64,000 bases of DNA from Ruegeria atlantica (lineage in GTDB: Bacteria > Pseudomonadota > Alphaproteobacteria > Rhodobacterales > Rhodobacteraceae). The stretch is taken from positions 124,001 to 188,000 of the forward strand of contig NZ_CYPU01000011.1 in assembly GCF_001458195.1 (NCBI RefSeq), given 5' to 3'. A program made the position numbers and the translations under genes. Of the stretch, positions 43,863 through 53,286 are shown in pieces. Numbering within the stretch: position 1 is the first letter of the stretch; every line of letters starts with the position of its first letter. The notes beneath the pieces were generated by a model, which was not told the origin of the DNA, did not search any database, and saw only the letters and a program-made list of their open reading frames with translations.

Positions 43863-44897
43863 ATGTTGAAAACGCTTATGAGCACTACGCTTGCCGCGGG
43901 GTTCGTCACGCTGGCAACGGTCGCAATGGCCGAGAACTATCCGACACCGGTGCCGTTGCAGGACGGGGCACAGGCTGCGATTGATGCGATTGAACCCAAG
44001 AATGACACGTTCCGGATCGCGTATATGCCACCGGCTACCGAGTTCAACTACTACATCGCCATTGGTGAGGGCATCAAAGCGGTCGCTGCGGAGGCCGGGG
44101 TCGAAGTCTTCATGCTCGCGCCTCAGTCTGGCGCGGATATCAACGGTCAGATGGGTATGATCCAGGATGTACTGACACAGGATGTGGATGCGATCATCTT
44201 TGGAACGCATGATGAATTTGCTGCGGCGCCGCTACTTAAGCAGGCCGTTGACAAGGGCATGGCTGTTTTGATGATCAACTCGGACATCCCGAACTTTCCG
44301 ACTCCGATCCACGGTGTGGTCGGGTATTCTCAGCGCAATGGTACTCAGGCCATCGCTGATTGGGCCATCGAGACCTATGGCGATCAACCATTGAAGGTCG
44401 GCATCATCGAAGGGCAGCCAGGGTATCACTCAACCGAGCGGGTGGGTGGCTTTCTTGACGGCATTGAGGGCAACGACAACTTTGAAGTCGTTGTATCCAT
44501 CGATGGCAAATGGAACGTCGAAGGCGGCAACACAGCTGGCATGGATATCCTGCAGTCGAACCCCGATCTCGACATGATCTTTGCTGCGAATGACTACATG
44601 ATCATTGGAGCATCCTTTGCTGCGAAAGCACTCGGCCGAAATGACATCGTTCTATTGGGCAATGATGGCGACACGTCCGGCCTTGAAGAGATCGCGGCGG
44701 GCAACATCACGGCAACAGTCAACACTTCACCATTCCTGATGGGTAAAGCAGCAATGCACGCCACTATTGATGCGCTTAACGGGTCTTATCCCGGTGGCTG
44801 GATCGAAACGCCCACATCGATTGAGGACAAGGATGGCGCGATCAGTGTGCTGCAAGAACCTGAAAAGCTCTTCCCACAACCGTCCAAAGAATACTGA
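43863..44897 (+). CDS. sugar-type ABC transporter substrate-binding protein (importer 2)
   Basis: 344 residues with a signal peptide (TLMSTTLAAGFVTLATVAMA) and the type I periplasmic-binding fold: FRIAYMPPATEFNYYIAIGE, GIIEGQPGYHSTERVGGFLD and MIFAANDYMIIGASFAAKAL. GGAGGA lies directly upstream of ATG 43863. It differs clearly in sequence from the binding protein of importer 1, so the two systems probably take up different but related sugars. Confidence 0.9.
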   Translation: MLKTLMSTTLAAGFVTLATVAMAENYPTPVPLQDGAQAAIDAIEPKNDTFRIAYMPPATEFNYYIAIGEGIKAVAAEAGVEVFMLAPQSGADINGQMGMIQDVLTQDVDAIIFGTHDEFAAAPLLKQAVDKGMAVLMINSDIPNFPTPIHGVVGYSQRNGTQAIADWAIETYGDQPLKVGIIEGQPGYHSTERVGGFLDGIEGNDNFEVVVSIDGKWNVEGGNTAGMDILQSNPDLDMIFAANDYMIIGASFAAKALGRNDIVLLGNDGDTSGLEEIAAGNITATVNTSPFLMGKAAMHATIDALNGSYPGGWIETPTSIEDKDGAISVLQEPEKLFPQPSKEY

Positions 44898-44912
44898 GCC
44901 ATCTCCCCGCAT

Positions 44913-44940
44913 CCCGGTGGCGCGCGTGCGTGCTGCCGGG
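44913..44940 (+). other. intercistronic hairpin after importer 2 binding protein
   Basis: A nine-pair stem including two G-U pairs (CCCGGTGGC/GCTGCCGGG, ten-base loop) lies 16 bases after the binding-protein stop and before the ATPase gene. It is likely to stabilise the upstream message. Confidence 0.5.
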
Positions 44941-44981
44941 TTGCAAACCAGCCGAATTTCATTTTTGTCGAGGCAATCGCA

Positions 44982-46505
44982 ATGACACCCGCAACGCCCC
45001 TTTGGGAGTTTGTCGATATTACCAAGGCCTATCCCGGTGTCTTGGCGAACGACAAGGTCTGCATCCGGCTTATGCCCGGTTCCATTCATGGGCTGCTGGG
45101 CGAAAACGGCTGTGGCAAGTCCACGATGATCAAAACCTTGTCCGGCGTACAGCAACCAGATAGCGGCCAAATCCTGTACAATGGAAAGTCTGTCACAATC
45201 AGCGACCCGCAGGCGGCGCGCGATTTGGGCATCGCGACAGTTTTTCAGGAATTCTCGATCGTGCCGACCTTATCGGTTGGCGAAAACATCTTCCTTGGCA
45301 ATATGCCTCGGTCTCGCTTTGGTGTGATCGATTGGGCCAGGGTCTACGATGAAGCCGCCCGAGTGTTGGCGGAAATGGATGTCAATGTTTCACCCGAAAC
45401 TATCACCGGTACGCTGTCGGTAGGCGAGCAACAGTTGGTCGAGATCGCGAAAGCCATCGCGATGGATGCCCGCATGATCATCCTTGATGAGCCAACTGCG
45501 GCATTGGGCGAAGATGAGATTGAGCGCCTGCACCAGCTTTTGCGAAATATGCGCGAACGCGGCACCGCCATCCTCTATGTTTCTCACAGGCTGGATGAGG
45601 TTGAGCGGATCGTCGATGAAGTGACGATCTTACGCAACGGATGCGTTGTGCGCGCAAGTGGTGAGACCAAGATCAACGTCTCTGAGATTGTCAGCGCCAT
45701 GGTTGGTGAGGACATTGGTGAGCATTATCCCAAAGAGCAGAACGCCACCGATGGTATTGTGCTGGAGGCGTCCGGTCTGGCCACAAAATCAGGTGTGAAA
45801 GATGTTTCGTTTTCACTGTGCCGGGGCGAGGTTTTGGGCTTGGGCGGCGTCCTGGGCAGTGGCCGCACAGAAATTGCGCGCGCGCTGTTCGGGACCGACG
45901 AATTGATTGCCGGGCAAGTAACGCTGAACGGCAAACCGGTTCACTTCCGCCGGGAAATCGATGCGATCCGTGCTGGATTGGCCCTCGTTCCGGAAAACCG
46001 CAAGTTTGACGGGTTGTTCTTCAACTTTCGCGCAAGCGGGAACGTCACTGCAGCGTCTTTAGGCGAGCTAAGCCGGTTCGGAATCTTGAACCTTAAGGTG
46101 GAAGATCAAGCCACCCATGATCTGATCCGCGATCTGGAAATCTCGACCCAGGCCGAAGAAAAAACGGTCAATTTCCTGTCTGGTGGCAATCAGCAGAAGA
46201 TCGTGATCGCGCGCTGGCTGTTCTCTGCCTCGGACATCCTGATCCTCGATGAGCCGACACAGGGGATCGATATTGGCGCCAAGATCGCCGTCTACAAGCT
46301 GATCAACAGGCTCACCCGTGCGGGAAAATCGATCATCCTGATCAGTTCGGACCATGACGAGTTGCTGGCGATGAGTGACCGGATTGCCGTTGTACAACAT
46401 GGCACAATCGCGCGCACGGTCGATGCATCTGAGCTTACTCATGACGATCTAGTGCGCGCTTCCGCCGACATTCCCCATTCCAAGCCTGAGGAGGCTTTCG
46501 CATGA
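44982..46505 (+). CDS. sugar-type ABC transporter ATP-binding protein (importer 2)
   Basis: 507 residues, RbsA-like with two ABC halves: Walker A GENGCGKSTMI, signature region LSVGEQQLVEIAKA, Walker B MIILDEPTAAL in the first; altered P-loop GVLGSGRTEIA, LSGGNQQKIVIARW and ILILDEPTQGID in the second. It overlaps the permease start by four bases. It energises importer 2. Confidence 0.93.
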   Translation: MTPATPLWEFVDITKAYPGVLANDKVCIRLMPGSIHGLLGENGCGKSTMIKTLSGVQQPDSGQILYNGKSVTISDPQAARDLGIATVFQEFSIVPTLSVGENIFLGNMPRSRFGVIDWARVYDEAARVLAEMDVNVSPETITGTLSVGEQQLVEIAKAIAMDARMIILDEPTAALGEDEIERLHQLLRNMRERGTAILYVSHRLDEVERIVDEVTILRNGCVVRASGETKINVSEIVSAMVGEDIGEHYPKEQNATDGIVLEASGLATKSGVKDVSFSLCRGEVLGLGGVLGSGRTEIARALFGTDELIAGQVTLNGKPVHFRREIDAIRAGLALVPENRKFDGLFFNFRASGNVTAASLGELSRFGILNLKVEDQATHDLIRDLEISTQAEEKTVNFLSGGNQQKIVIARWLFSASDILILDEPTQGIDIGAKIAVYKLINRLTRAGKSIILISSDHDELLAMSDRIAVVQHGTIARTVDASELTHDDLVRASADIPHSKPEEAFA

Positions 46506-47503
46506 AGCGGATCTTTGACACTCAATTGATTGGGCCATTTGCAGCCATGGTGATCGTCGCCCTGATTGTCGCCCTTACGACAGAGCGCTTTCTGAACCCA
46601 GGCAACCTGTCGAACCTGTCCTTGCAGGTGAGCATTGTGGCGTTGATCGCAATTGGATCTACCATCGTGATTTTCGCGGCGGGCATTGATCTGAGTTCAG
46701 GGTCGATGGTGGCCTTGCTAACCATGATCCTTGCGCAGTTGTTGAAATTCATCGGTATTCCGCTGGTTTTGGCGCTGCCACTCATTCTCTTTTTTGGCGG
46801 GTTGCTCGGTCTTTTTATCGGATTGATAACCGCCTACGGGCGCATCCCGTCGTTCATCACCACACTGGCGGCATTGATTGCCTTTCGAGGCCTTGCGCTG
46901 ACCTTCAACAACGGCTCGCCGATCTTTTCGCTGGATCCAGCGTTGGAGCCGATCTTTTACGGTAAGCTGTTCGGCGTTCCGTTGCCGTTCTTCTACCTCG
47001 TGTTCTTCTATGCCCTTGCCGCGTTCACGATGAACTTCACAAAACTCGGCCGAGAGATCTATGCCGTGGGTGGCAACCCAGCCGCTGCCGTTCTGACGGG
47101 CATCAACGTCCGTAAGGTTCAGACCACGACATTTGTCATCGCGGGTTTCATGACGGCTGTCGGGGCCATCCTGATGTCAGCACGCCTCAACTCGGGTTCG
47201 CCCAACTATGGCCAGACGCTGGAACTGCAGGCCATTGCTGCTGCTGTAGTTGGGGGCGCCAGTCTTGCAGGCGGGCGTGGCAACATCCTCGCCACACTGA
47301 TGGGAGCGATGACGATCGTTATTGTCCAGAATGGCCTTAACCTGAACGCGGCGCCGTCGTCCGTTCAGAACATCGTGCTGGGCCTGATCATCCTGTTGGC
47401 CGTTGGCATAGACATGTGGCGCGCGGAAATCTCGGCCCTCATGGGGCGTATATTCGGCCGCTCGTCGTCACAGCAATCATCAAGCATTAAAAAGGAAGCC
47501 TGA
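46502..47503 (+). CDS. sugar-type ABC transporter permease (importer 2)
   Basis: 333 residues, RbsC-like, with the conserved FAAGIDLSSGSMVALLTMIL segment, PSFITTLAALIAFRGLALTF, and LELQAIAAAVVGGASLAGGR near the cytoplasmic coupling loop. Eight to ten membrane helices. Translationally coupled to the ATPase gene; one base separates it from the next dehydrogenase gene. Confidence 0.92.
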   Translation: MKRIFDTQLIGPFAAMVIVALIVALTTERFLNPGNLSNLSLQVSIVALIAIGSTIVIFAAGIDLSSGSMVALLTMILAQLLKFIGIPLVLALPLILFFGGLLGLFIGLITAYGRIPSFITTLAALIAFRGLALTFNNGSPIFSLDPALEPIFYGKLFGVPLPFFYLVFFYALAAFTMNFTKLGREIYAVGGNPAAAVLTGINVRKVQTTTFVIAGFMTAVGAILMSARLNSGSPNYGQTLELQAIAAAVVGGASLAGGRGNILATLMGAMTIVIVQNGLNLNAAPSSVQNIVLGLIILLAVGIDMWRAEISALMGRIFGRSSSQQSSSIKKEA

Positions 47504-47504
47504 G

Positions 47505-48293
47505 ATGGATCTGGGACTTAAAGATAAGCAGGTTCTGGTGACCGGTTCAGGTTCCGGCATCGGCAAAGCCACTGCCCGGGTCTATCTGGAAGAAGGCGCG
47601 CGGGTCATCGTGCATGGCCTGACCGAGGCGGAAGTGTCCGCCTGCGTCGATGACCTGTCATCTCTGGGCGAGGTTGAAGGCATTGCGGCCGACCTAACAA
47701 AAACCGCTGATGCGGATACTCTGGCGGATTTCGCGCAAGCGCGCGGTACAGTTGATGTGCTGGTCAACAATGTCGGCATCTTTTCGGTCAAACCGTTTGA
47801 GGATCTGACCGATGACGACTGGATGCATTACTTCAACATCAACGTCCTGTCCGCCGTTCGGATGAGCCGGATTTTCCTGCCCGAGATGCTACGCCGGGGG
47901 GAAGGGTCCATCATCAATATGGCCAGTGAAGCAGCGGTCAAACCACTGCCTCAGATGGTGCACTATTCTGTCACCAAAACTGCCATGTTAGGTCTGACAC
48001 GTGGCATGGCAGAGCTCACAAAAGGTACGAAAGTCCGGGTTAACTCGATCCTGCCAGGTCCAACCTGGACAGAAGGTGTCGAGGTCTATTTTGACGGCCT
48101 CGCCGATCAAAAGGGTGAGCCGCTCGACACGATCGTGGACAATTACTTCAAATCAGATGAACCCACATCGCTCATACAGCGCTTTGTCCAACCAGACGAG
48201 GTCGCCCGCATGATCGTCACGATCTCGGCCAGCTCAGCCTCCAACGGTTCTGCGCACCGGATCGAAGGCGGCATCGTTCGTAACATTCTCTAA
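47505..48293 (+). CDS. short-chain dehydrogenase/reductase (1)
   Basis: 262 residues, classical SDR: GSGSGIGKATARVYLEEG for cofactor binding, NNVGIFSVKPFEDL, catalytic Ser in SIINMASEAAVK and Tyr-x3-Lys in VHYSVTKTAMLGL. AAGGAAG precedes ATG 47505. Given its position between transporter and 2-keto-3-deoxy acid genes, a sugar or sugar-acid dehydrogenase feeding the lactonase is likely. Substrate not determinable. Confidence 0.88.
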   Translation: MDLGLKDKQVLVTGSGSGIGKATARVYLEEGARVIVHGLTEAEVSACVDDLSSLGEVEGIAADLTKTADADTLADFAQARGTVDVLVNNVGIFSVKPFEDLTDDDWMHYFNINVLSAVRMSRIFLPEMLRRGEGSIINMASEAAVKPLPQMVHYSVTKTAMLGLTRGMAELTKGTKVRVNSILPGPTWTEGVEVYFDGLADQKGEPLDTIVDNYFKSDEPTSLIQRFVQPDEVARMIVTISASSASNGSAHRIEGGIVRNIL

Positions 48294-48315
48294 CTGCTAA
48301 CAAAAGGAGCCTCCC

Positions 48316-48810
48316 ATGGCTGCTCTTACTTTCTCACATATCGGCATCACGGTTCCGGACCTGGAAAAAGCCGTGGAGTTTTATTCCCAAGCATTTGGTC
48401 TCTATGTGCTGATGGAACCAACCGAAATCCTGCATGACGAAAGCGCCATTGGTCAGATGTGCGACGATGTGTTTGGGGAAGGTTGGGGAAGCTTCCGCAT
48501 CGCTCATTTGTCGATGGGAGATGGTGTCGGCATCGAGTTATTCGAATTCCCGAGAACCGTCGAAGAGGAACGTCCGTTTGAATACTGGCGGCGCGGTTTG
48601 TTCCATTTCTGCGTGCAGGACGAGGATCTGGAAGGTCGCATCAAGGTCATCGAAGATTTGGGTGGCCGCCAGCGCATGCAACAGGTGCGTAAATATTACC
48701 CAGGCGAAAAGCCCTATCGCATGGTCTATATGGAGGACCCGTTTGGCAACATCTTCGAGCTTTACAGTCACTCGTATGAATTGACCTATTCGGCGGGTGC
48801 CTATGACTGA
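48316..48810 (+). CDS. VOC-family (glyoxalase/dioxygenase-like) protein
   Basis: 164 residues with two beta-alpha-beta-beta-beta modules. Candidate metal ligands are His in FSHIGITVPD, Glu in GVGIELFEFP, His in GLFHFCVQDE and Glu in FGNIFELYSHS, the pattern of glyoxalase I-like enzymes. In this operon it could be a sugar-acid epimerase or isomerase or a methylglyoxal-handling enzyme (mgsA is further down). It overlaps the next gene by eight bases. Confidence 0.82.
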   Translation: MAALTFSHIGITVPDLEKAVEFYSQAFGLYVLMEPTEILHDESAIGQMCDDVFGEGWGSFRIAHLSMGDGVGIELFEFPRTVEEERPFEYWRRGLFHFCVQDEDLEGRIKVIEDLGGRQRMQQVRKYYPGEKPYRMVYMEDPFGNIFELYSHSYELTYSAGAYD

Positions 48811-49834
48811 TCGCGCCAACTTTCCCCCCAGAACGGACAGGCCCAAGGTCGTGATAACCGACTACGATTTTGGCGACGTCGCCGTTGAAACGGAAATCCT
48901 GGAAGCCGCGGGTGCCGAAGTGATCGCGCTTCAAGCCAAGCGTCAGGAAGACCTGTTCGATGTCGCGCCGCATTGCGCTGCGATGATGAATCAATATGCC
49001 CGGATCGGGAAGGAAACGATCACGCGGATGCGCAACTGCGAGGTCATCGCACGATATGGCGTCGGCGTGGATATCGTGGATGTTGGCACGGCCACGGAAC
49101 AAGGCATCCTCGTCACTAACGTGCAAAACTATTGTACCGAGGAAGTTGCCGATCACGCGATTGCCCTTTGGCTGACCCTGGCTCGCAAGTTGCCCGACTA
49201 TGATCGGGCAACTCATGCAGGGGTCTGGCAGTGGCAAAGCGGACAGCCGGTCTACCGGTTACGTGGGAGGACGATGGGTGTCGTCTCGCTGGGGAAAATC
49301 GGGCAAGCCATCGTAGCTCGGGCGCAATCTTTCGGAGTTGCGGTCATCGCTTATGATCCGTATTTGCCAAGAGAAGCTGCCGCGAAGCTTGGGGTCGAGC
49401 TGGTGAGCAAGCCCGAATTGCTGGCTAGGTCCGACTATATTCTGATGCAGGCTCCGATGACGCCGAACACGCATCACTTTCTGTCTGATGCCGAATTTTC
49501 TGTCATGAAACCCGGTGCGATACTCGTGAACACTGGACGCGGTCCAACGGTCGACAACAAGGCGCTGTTCCGGGCGCTGACCGAAGGCCATCTGGCTGCT
49601 GCAGGGCTCGACGACCCCGAAGAAGAGCCGGCCAAGCGCGCCAACTGGACGCCTGATAACAACCCGCTGTTCACACTGCCCAACGTCCTCGTAACGCCAC
49701 ATGCCGCCTACTATTCCGAGGAATCCATACACGCAGCACGGGTCACCGCGGCCACTCAGGTGGCCAAGGTCCTGACAGGACAAAAACCCGACTACACAGT
49801 CAATGCCGACGCATTGGCCGTATCTACCGCATAA
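48803..49834 (+). CDS. CtBP/D-2-hydroxyacid dehydrogenase-type NAD enzyme
   Basis: 343 residues. The NAD motif is GVVSLGKIGQAIVARAQSFG, followed by ILVNTGRGPTVDNKAL (the Arg region), AAAGLDDPEEEPAKRAN (Glu region) and VLVTPHAAYYSEES (catalytic His). It is closer to C-terminal-binding-protein-type dehydrogenases than the enzyme at 28504. ATG 48803 is used because it fits the overlap with the VOC gene. It may reduce or oxidise a 2-keto/2-hydroxy sugar acid. Confidence 0.88.
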   Translation: MTDRANFPPRTDRPKVVITDYDFGDVAVETEILEAAGAEVIALQAKRQEDLFDVAPHCAAMMNQYARIGKETITRMRNCEVIARYGVGVDIVDVGTATEQGILVTNVQNYCTEEVADHAIALWLTLARKLPDYDRATHAGVWQWQSGQPVYRLRGRTMGVVSLGKIGQAIVARAQSFGVAVIAYDPYLPREAAAKLGVELVSKPELLARSDYILMQAPMTPNTHHFLSDAEFSVMKPGAILVNTGRGPTVDNKALFRALTEGHLAAAGLDDPEEEPAKRANWTPDNNPLFTLPNVLVTPHAAYYSEESIHAARVTAATQVAKVLTGQKPDYTVNADALAVSTA

Positions 49835-49846
49835 CAGGAGACAAGA

Positions 49847-50536
49847 ATGCCAGACGTCAGCACGGACCTTAGGGTTTTCAATGATTTTGAAAGAAACCCG
49901 GAACTTCTCAAAAAATTCGACAAGGTGTTGGAGGCGTACTCTGCCGCTGCCATTTTTGCGGATGTGCAGTACCGAACAGGTGTGATGGACAGCGCCATCA
50001 AGCCTGCTTTCCGCGCCAAGGTGACAGGCCAGGCCGTGACGGTTCAGCTTTCAAAAGGCGATCTGGTCGACCCTTTGAGAGCGCTTGAAATGGGACAACC
50101 CGGGGACGTGATCGTCGTGGACGCGGGTGGTGATCGCCAAACTTCGGTCTGTGGCGGCCTCATGGGTGGCCTGGCTAAGAACCGTGGCATCCGCGGCATG
50201 ATCGTTGATGGCACCGGGCGCGACACAGATGAGCTGGAAGACATCAACTGGCCAATCTGGACGCGCGCGATCACGCCACGTGGTACGCACACGATGTTCT
50301 CAGAACGTAAAGAAGAGCTTTCGATCAATGTGCCAATCGCCTGTGGGGGCGTCGTCATAAACCCCGGAGATTTCATTGTAGCTGATCTCATGGGCGTCGT
50401 TGTGGTTCCACAGGAAATCGCCGAAGAAACCGTGCGCCTTGCTCAAGAGCAAGCTGACCGAGAGGAGGAAACCCGTAAATGGGTGGCCCAAGGCAAAACC
50501 GTCGAGGATCTGCTGAATGAATTCGGTCGCATCTGA
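49847..50536 (+). CDS. RraA/HMG-aldolase-family protein
   Basis: 229 residues, RraA fold: VTGQAVTVQLSKGDLVDPLR, GDVIVVDAGGDRQTSVCGGL, and the metal/substrate loop GMIVDGTGRDTDELEDINWP. Family members are 4-hydroxy-4-methyl-2-oxoglutarate or oxaloacetate-type aldolases/decarboxylases, or RNase E inhibitors. The D-x20-R-D-type motif (GLAKNRGIRGMIVDGTGRD) suggests an enzyme. Context in a sugar-acid operon hints at a keto-acid aldolase. The dgoK gene starts inside its 3' end. Confidence 0.82.
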   Translation: MPDVSTDLRVFNDFERNPELLKKFDKVLEAYSAAAIFADVQYRTGVMDSAIKPAFRAKVTGQAVTVQLSKGDLVDPLRALEMGQPGDVIVVDAGGDRQTSVCGGLMGGLAKNRGIRGMIVDGTGRDTDELEDINWPIWTRAITPRGTHTMFSERKEELSINVPIACGGVVINPGDFIVADLMGVVVVPQEIAEETVRLAQEQADREEETRKWVAQGKTVEDLLNEFGRI

Positions 50537-51437
50537 GCCCGCGCTGATCGGCGTAGATTGGGGCACTTCATCGTTCCGTGCATTTCTCATTGGTGCAGAA
50601 GGCGAAGTGATCGATGGAGTCTCGTCGCCTGAAGGCATAATGCAGGTTGCAGGACAAACGTTTGAGTCGGTTCTTGATCGTCTCATCGGCCCTTGGGTCA
50701 CTAAAGAAAACCTGCCGATCCTGGCATCTGGCATGATCACCAGCCGCAATGGCTGGGTAGAAACGCAGTATGCCGAAATGCCGCTGGGTGCTGGCGGTCT
50801 TGCGCGGGCGTTAGTCCCCCACGAAGCGGCCAACGGAGCGCGAATTCATTTTGTGACAGGTGCTTCGACAGAACATGCTGGAGGACCCGACGTAATGCGC
50901 GGCGAGGAGACCCAGATCATTGGGGCATCTTCGCTCGGTTTGAGCGAAGGTATGTTCGTGATGCCGGGAACGCACAGCAAATGGGTTCAGGTTGCGGATG
51001 GGAAGATCGTGGACTTTTCGACCTACATGACAGGTGAGATCTTTTCGGCGCTGAAAGAACACACGATCCTTGGAACCTTGATGAAGGAGGACGCCTTCAG
51101 CGAAGACGCATTCGTGATGGGCGTCAAGGCCGGCCTCAGTGGTGAGTCGAACCTGCTGCACAGCCTGTTTCATGTTCGGACGCTTCCTCTCATGGGCAAA
51201 ATCCCAAAAGTTGCTACGGCCGACTACTTGTCGGGCTTGTTGATCGGGACCGAGGTTGCGGCCGCGACCGGCGAATTAAAAGACGTCGGCACGATCACTG
51301 TTGTTGGACGGAGCGATTTGTCCGACCGATACGAAATAGCGCTTCGAACTGCAGGTTTCGACAGCCGTCGCGCGCCAGATGATATCGTTGCGAAAGGGCA
51401 TTTTCTGATTGCTCGCGCTGCGGGGTTGGTCGGATGA
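50517..51437 (+). CDS. dgoK: 2-dehydro-3-deoxygalactonokinase
   Basis: 306 residues of the DgoK family: LIGVDWGTSSFRAFLIGAEG for the phosphate loop, ILASGMITSRNGWVETQYAE, VMRGEETQIIGA and FVMPGTHSKWVQVADGKIVD are all hallmarks. It phosphorylates 2-keto-3-deoxy-D-galactonate at C6. ATG 50517 overlaps the RraA-like gene by 20 bases, and the 3' end overlaps dgoA by four, so the kinase and aldolase are coupled. Confidence 0.93.
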   Translation: MNSVASEPALIGVDWGTSSFRAFLIGAEGEVIDGVSSPEGIMQVAGQTFESVLDRLIGPWVTKENLPILASGMITSRNGWVETQYAEMPLGAGGLARALVPHEAANGARIHFVTGASTEHAGGPDVMRGEETQIIGASSLGLSEGMFVMPGTHSKWVQVADGKIVDFSTYMTGEIFSALKEHTILGTLMKEDAFSEDAFVMGVKAGLSGESNLLHSLFHVRTLPLMGKIPKVATADYLSGLLIGTEVAAATGELKDVGTITVVGRSDLSDRYEIALRTAGFDSRRAPDDIVAKGHFLIARAAGLVG

Positions 51438-52060
51438 TTGACCTCACCGCAGCTCTTGCTGAGAACCCGCTGATTGCGATTTTGCGGGGGCTGGCACCAG
51501 AAAATGCGCGCCCGGTGTCTGATGTGCTCTTCGATGCCGGGTTTCGGATTATTGAAGTGCCGCTCAACTCACCGGACCCGCTGGAATCGATTGCGCAGAT
51601 CGTTGCGAAACATGGCGTTCAAGCCATAGTCGGCGCTGGCACAGTGTTGACTACGGATCAGGTCGGGGCGGTCGCAGATGCAGGTGGGCGGATCATCGTG
51701 TCGCCTAATATGAACCCGGACGTCGGGCGCGCGGCTGTCGCACGGGGTCTGTATTGGTGTCCGGGTGTCATGACCCCCTCCGAGGCCTTTACGGCATTGG
51801 ATATCGGAGCTTCGGTGCTCAAATTCTTTCCGGCGGAAATGGTGCCCCCCGCTGCCATAGCGGCTATGCGCGCCGTATTGCCTGCAGACGCAGTCGTCGC
51901 TGCGGTAGGTGGCATAACGCCGGATACGATGGCGTCGTATCATGCTGCGGGTGCAGATGGATATGGGCTGGGCTCCGCACTGTTCAAACCGAGCTATACA
52001 TTGGATGATATCGACAGGCGCGCGCGCGCCTTCACCAGCGTATTGGAGGAACTTGGATGA
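51434..52060 (+). CDS. dgoA: 2-dehydro-3-deoxy-6-phosphogalactonate aldolase
   Basis: 208 residues, KDPG/KDPGal aldolase class I. Catalytic residues: Glu in PLIAILRGLAPENARPVSD, and the Schiff-base Lys in GASVLKFFPAEMVPPAAIAA. VGAGTVLTTDQV and VAAVGGITPDTMASYHAAGA complete the barrel. It yields pyruvate and glyceraldehyde-3-phosphate. Together with dgoK it shows that the pathway passes through 2-keto-3-deoxygalactonate. No galactonate or other sugar-acid dehydratase is found in the window to make that intermediate. Confidence 0.93.
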   Translation: MIDLTAALAENPLIAILRGLAPENARPVSDVLFDAGFRIIEVPLNSPDPLESIAQIVAKHGVQAIVGAGTVLTTDQVGAVADAGGRIIVSPNMNPDVGRAAVARGLYWCPGVMTPSEAFTALDIGASVLKFFPAEMVPPAAIAAMRAVLPADAVVAAVGGITPDTMASYHAAGADGYGLGSALFKPSYTLDDIDRRARAFTSVLEELG

Positions 52061-52758
52061 AACAGGCCCTTGTTACGGGCGGTACACGAGGGATCGGTGC
52101 GGGTGTCGCGCGATCGCTGGCCGAGGCAGGCTGGTCCGTCATCGCTGCATCTGCGTCACAATCCGAGTTGGATGCGTTCGTGCCCCAGGACGGGATCAAG
52201 GTACAGACCCTGGATGTGACTGATCAGGTCTCTGTCGATACAGTGTTTAGCGATCTTACGCGTCTTGATGCTTTGGTGAACTGCGCAGGTATTCTTATGC
52301 GTGAAGAAGAATACAACATCGACGTATTTGCCAAGGTGCTTGATGTGAACCTGACCGGTACAATGCGCTGCTGCCTCGCCGCGCATCCGTTGCTGACGGA
52401 AACAGGTGGGGCCATCGTCAATACCGCCTCCATGCTCAGCACCTTTGGTGGGCCTTTGGTTCCAGCCTATTCCGCTTCCAAGGGCGGCGTTGCACAATTG
52501 ACCAAGGCGCTTGCAGGTCGCTGGGCCGAACACGGCGTCCGGGTCAATGCCATCGCGCCGGGGTGGATCGAAACAGAGATGACCGAAGGCCTTCGGGAAG
52601 ACCCGGCGCGAACGGCAGGGATCATGGCCCGCACGCCGATGAAACGTTGGGGTAAGCCAGAAGAGGTCGGCGCGCTTGTGCAATGGCTTTTGAGTGAAAA
52701 CGCCAGCTTTGTTACCGGATCGATCTATCCGGTCGATGGTGGCTATCTCGCTATGTGA
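52057..52758 (+). CDS. short-chain dehydrogenase/reductase (2)
   Basis: 233 residues, classical SDR with GGTRGIGAGVARSLAEAG, NCAGILMREEEYN, Ser in IVNTASMLSTFGG and Tyr-x3-Lys in PAYSASKGGVAQL. It overlaps dgoA by four bases. It may be a sugar dehydrogenase acting before the lactonase. Two SDRs in one operon suggest two oxidation steps or two sugars. Confidence 0.88.
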   Translation: MKQALVTGGTRGIGAGVARSLAEAGWSVIAASASQSELDAFVPQDGIKVQTLDVTDQVSVDTVFSDLTRLDALVNCAGILMREEEYNIDVFAKVLDVNLTGTMRCCLAAHPLLTETGGAIVNTASMLSTFGGPLVPAYSASKGGVAQLTKALAGRWAEHGVRVNAIAPGWIETEMTEGLREDPARTAGIMARTPMKRWGKPEEVGALVQWLLSENASFVTGSIYPVDGGYLAM

Positions 52759-52767
52759 GGAATACCA

Positions 52768-53286
52768 ATGAATGACGATGACACCGCCCGAATGCCTTAT
52801 CAATTGCCGTTCCCCAAGGATGCGCAAGAAGAGATCGTAATCCCGAACGCGATGAGCGAAGACGACAGGCTATGGGTTCCGCAGGCCGAAAACGTGTGGT
52901 TCCGGCCGCTCTGTCTGAACCGCTCGCAAGGCTATTGGATGAATCTTCTCAAAGTGCGCAAAGCTGGTGTTCTTTCGCGGCACCGCCATCCGCAACCTGT
53001 CCACGGCTTCGTCTTGAAAGGACGTTGGCATTATCTGGAACATGATTGGGTGGCGGAAGAAGGGGGTTATGTCTTTGAGCCGCCGGGCGAGACACATACT
53101 TTGGTCGTCCCGGACGATGTCGAAGAGATGGTCACATATTTTCAGGTCAATGGCGTGATGTGCTATGTTGATCCGTGGGGCAAGGTCACTGGCTACGAAG
53201 ATGTCTTTACCAAGATTGATCTGTGCCGAAAACATTTCGCGGAAGTTGGACTTGGAGAAGACTACGTTGAACAATTCATCCGGTGA
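52768..53286 (+). CDS. cupin-fold protein, 2,4'-dihydroxyacetophenone-dioxygenase-like
   Basis: 172 residues with the cupin motif: [20 protein letters not shown] (metal His residues) and [17 protein letters not shown] (second motif His). Related sequences are annotated as 2,4'-dihydroxyacetophenone dioxygenase-like or as sugar-acid-binding cupins. In this operon an isomerase or lyase role on a keto sugar acid is equally plausible. It overlaps mgsA. Confidence 0.78.
   Translation: MNDDDTARMPYQLPFPKDAQEEIVIPNAMSEDDRLWVPQAENVWFRPLCLNRSQGYWMNLLKVRKAGVLSRHRHPQPVHGFVLKGRWHYLEHDWVAEEGGYVFEPPGETHTLVVPDDVEEMVTYFQVNGVMCYVDPWGKVTGYEDVFTKIDLCRKHFAEVGLGEDYVEQFIR

Noticed and set aside
43479..44210. Minus-strand frame of 243 codons over the lactonase and binding protein
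   Set aside because: Antisense to two well-supported genes of a coupled operon; no signals of its own.
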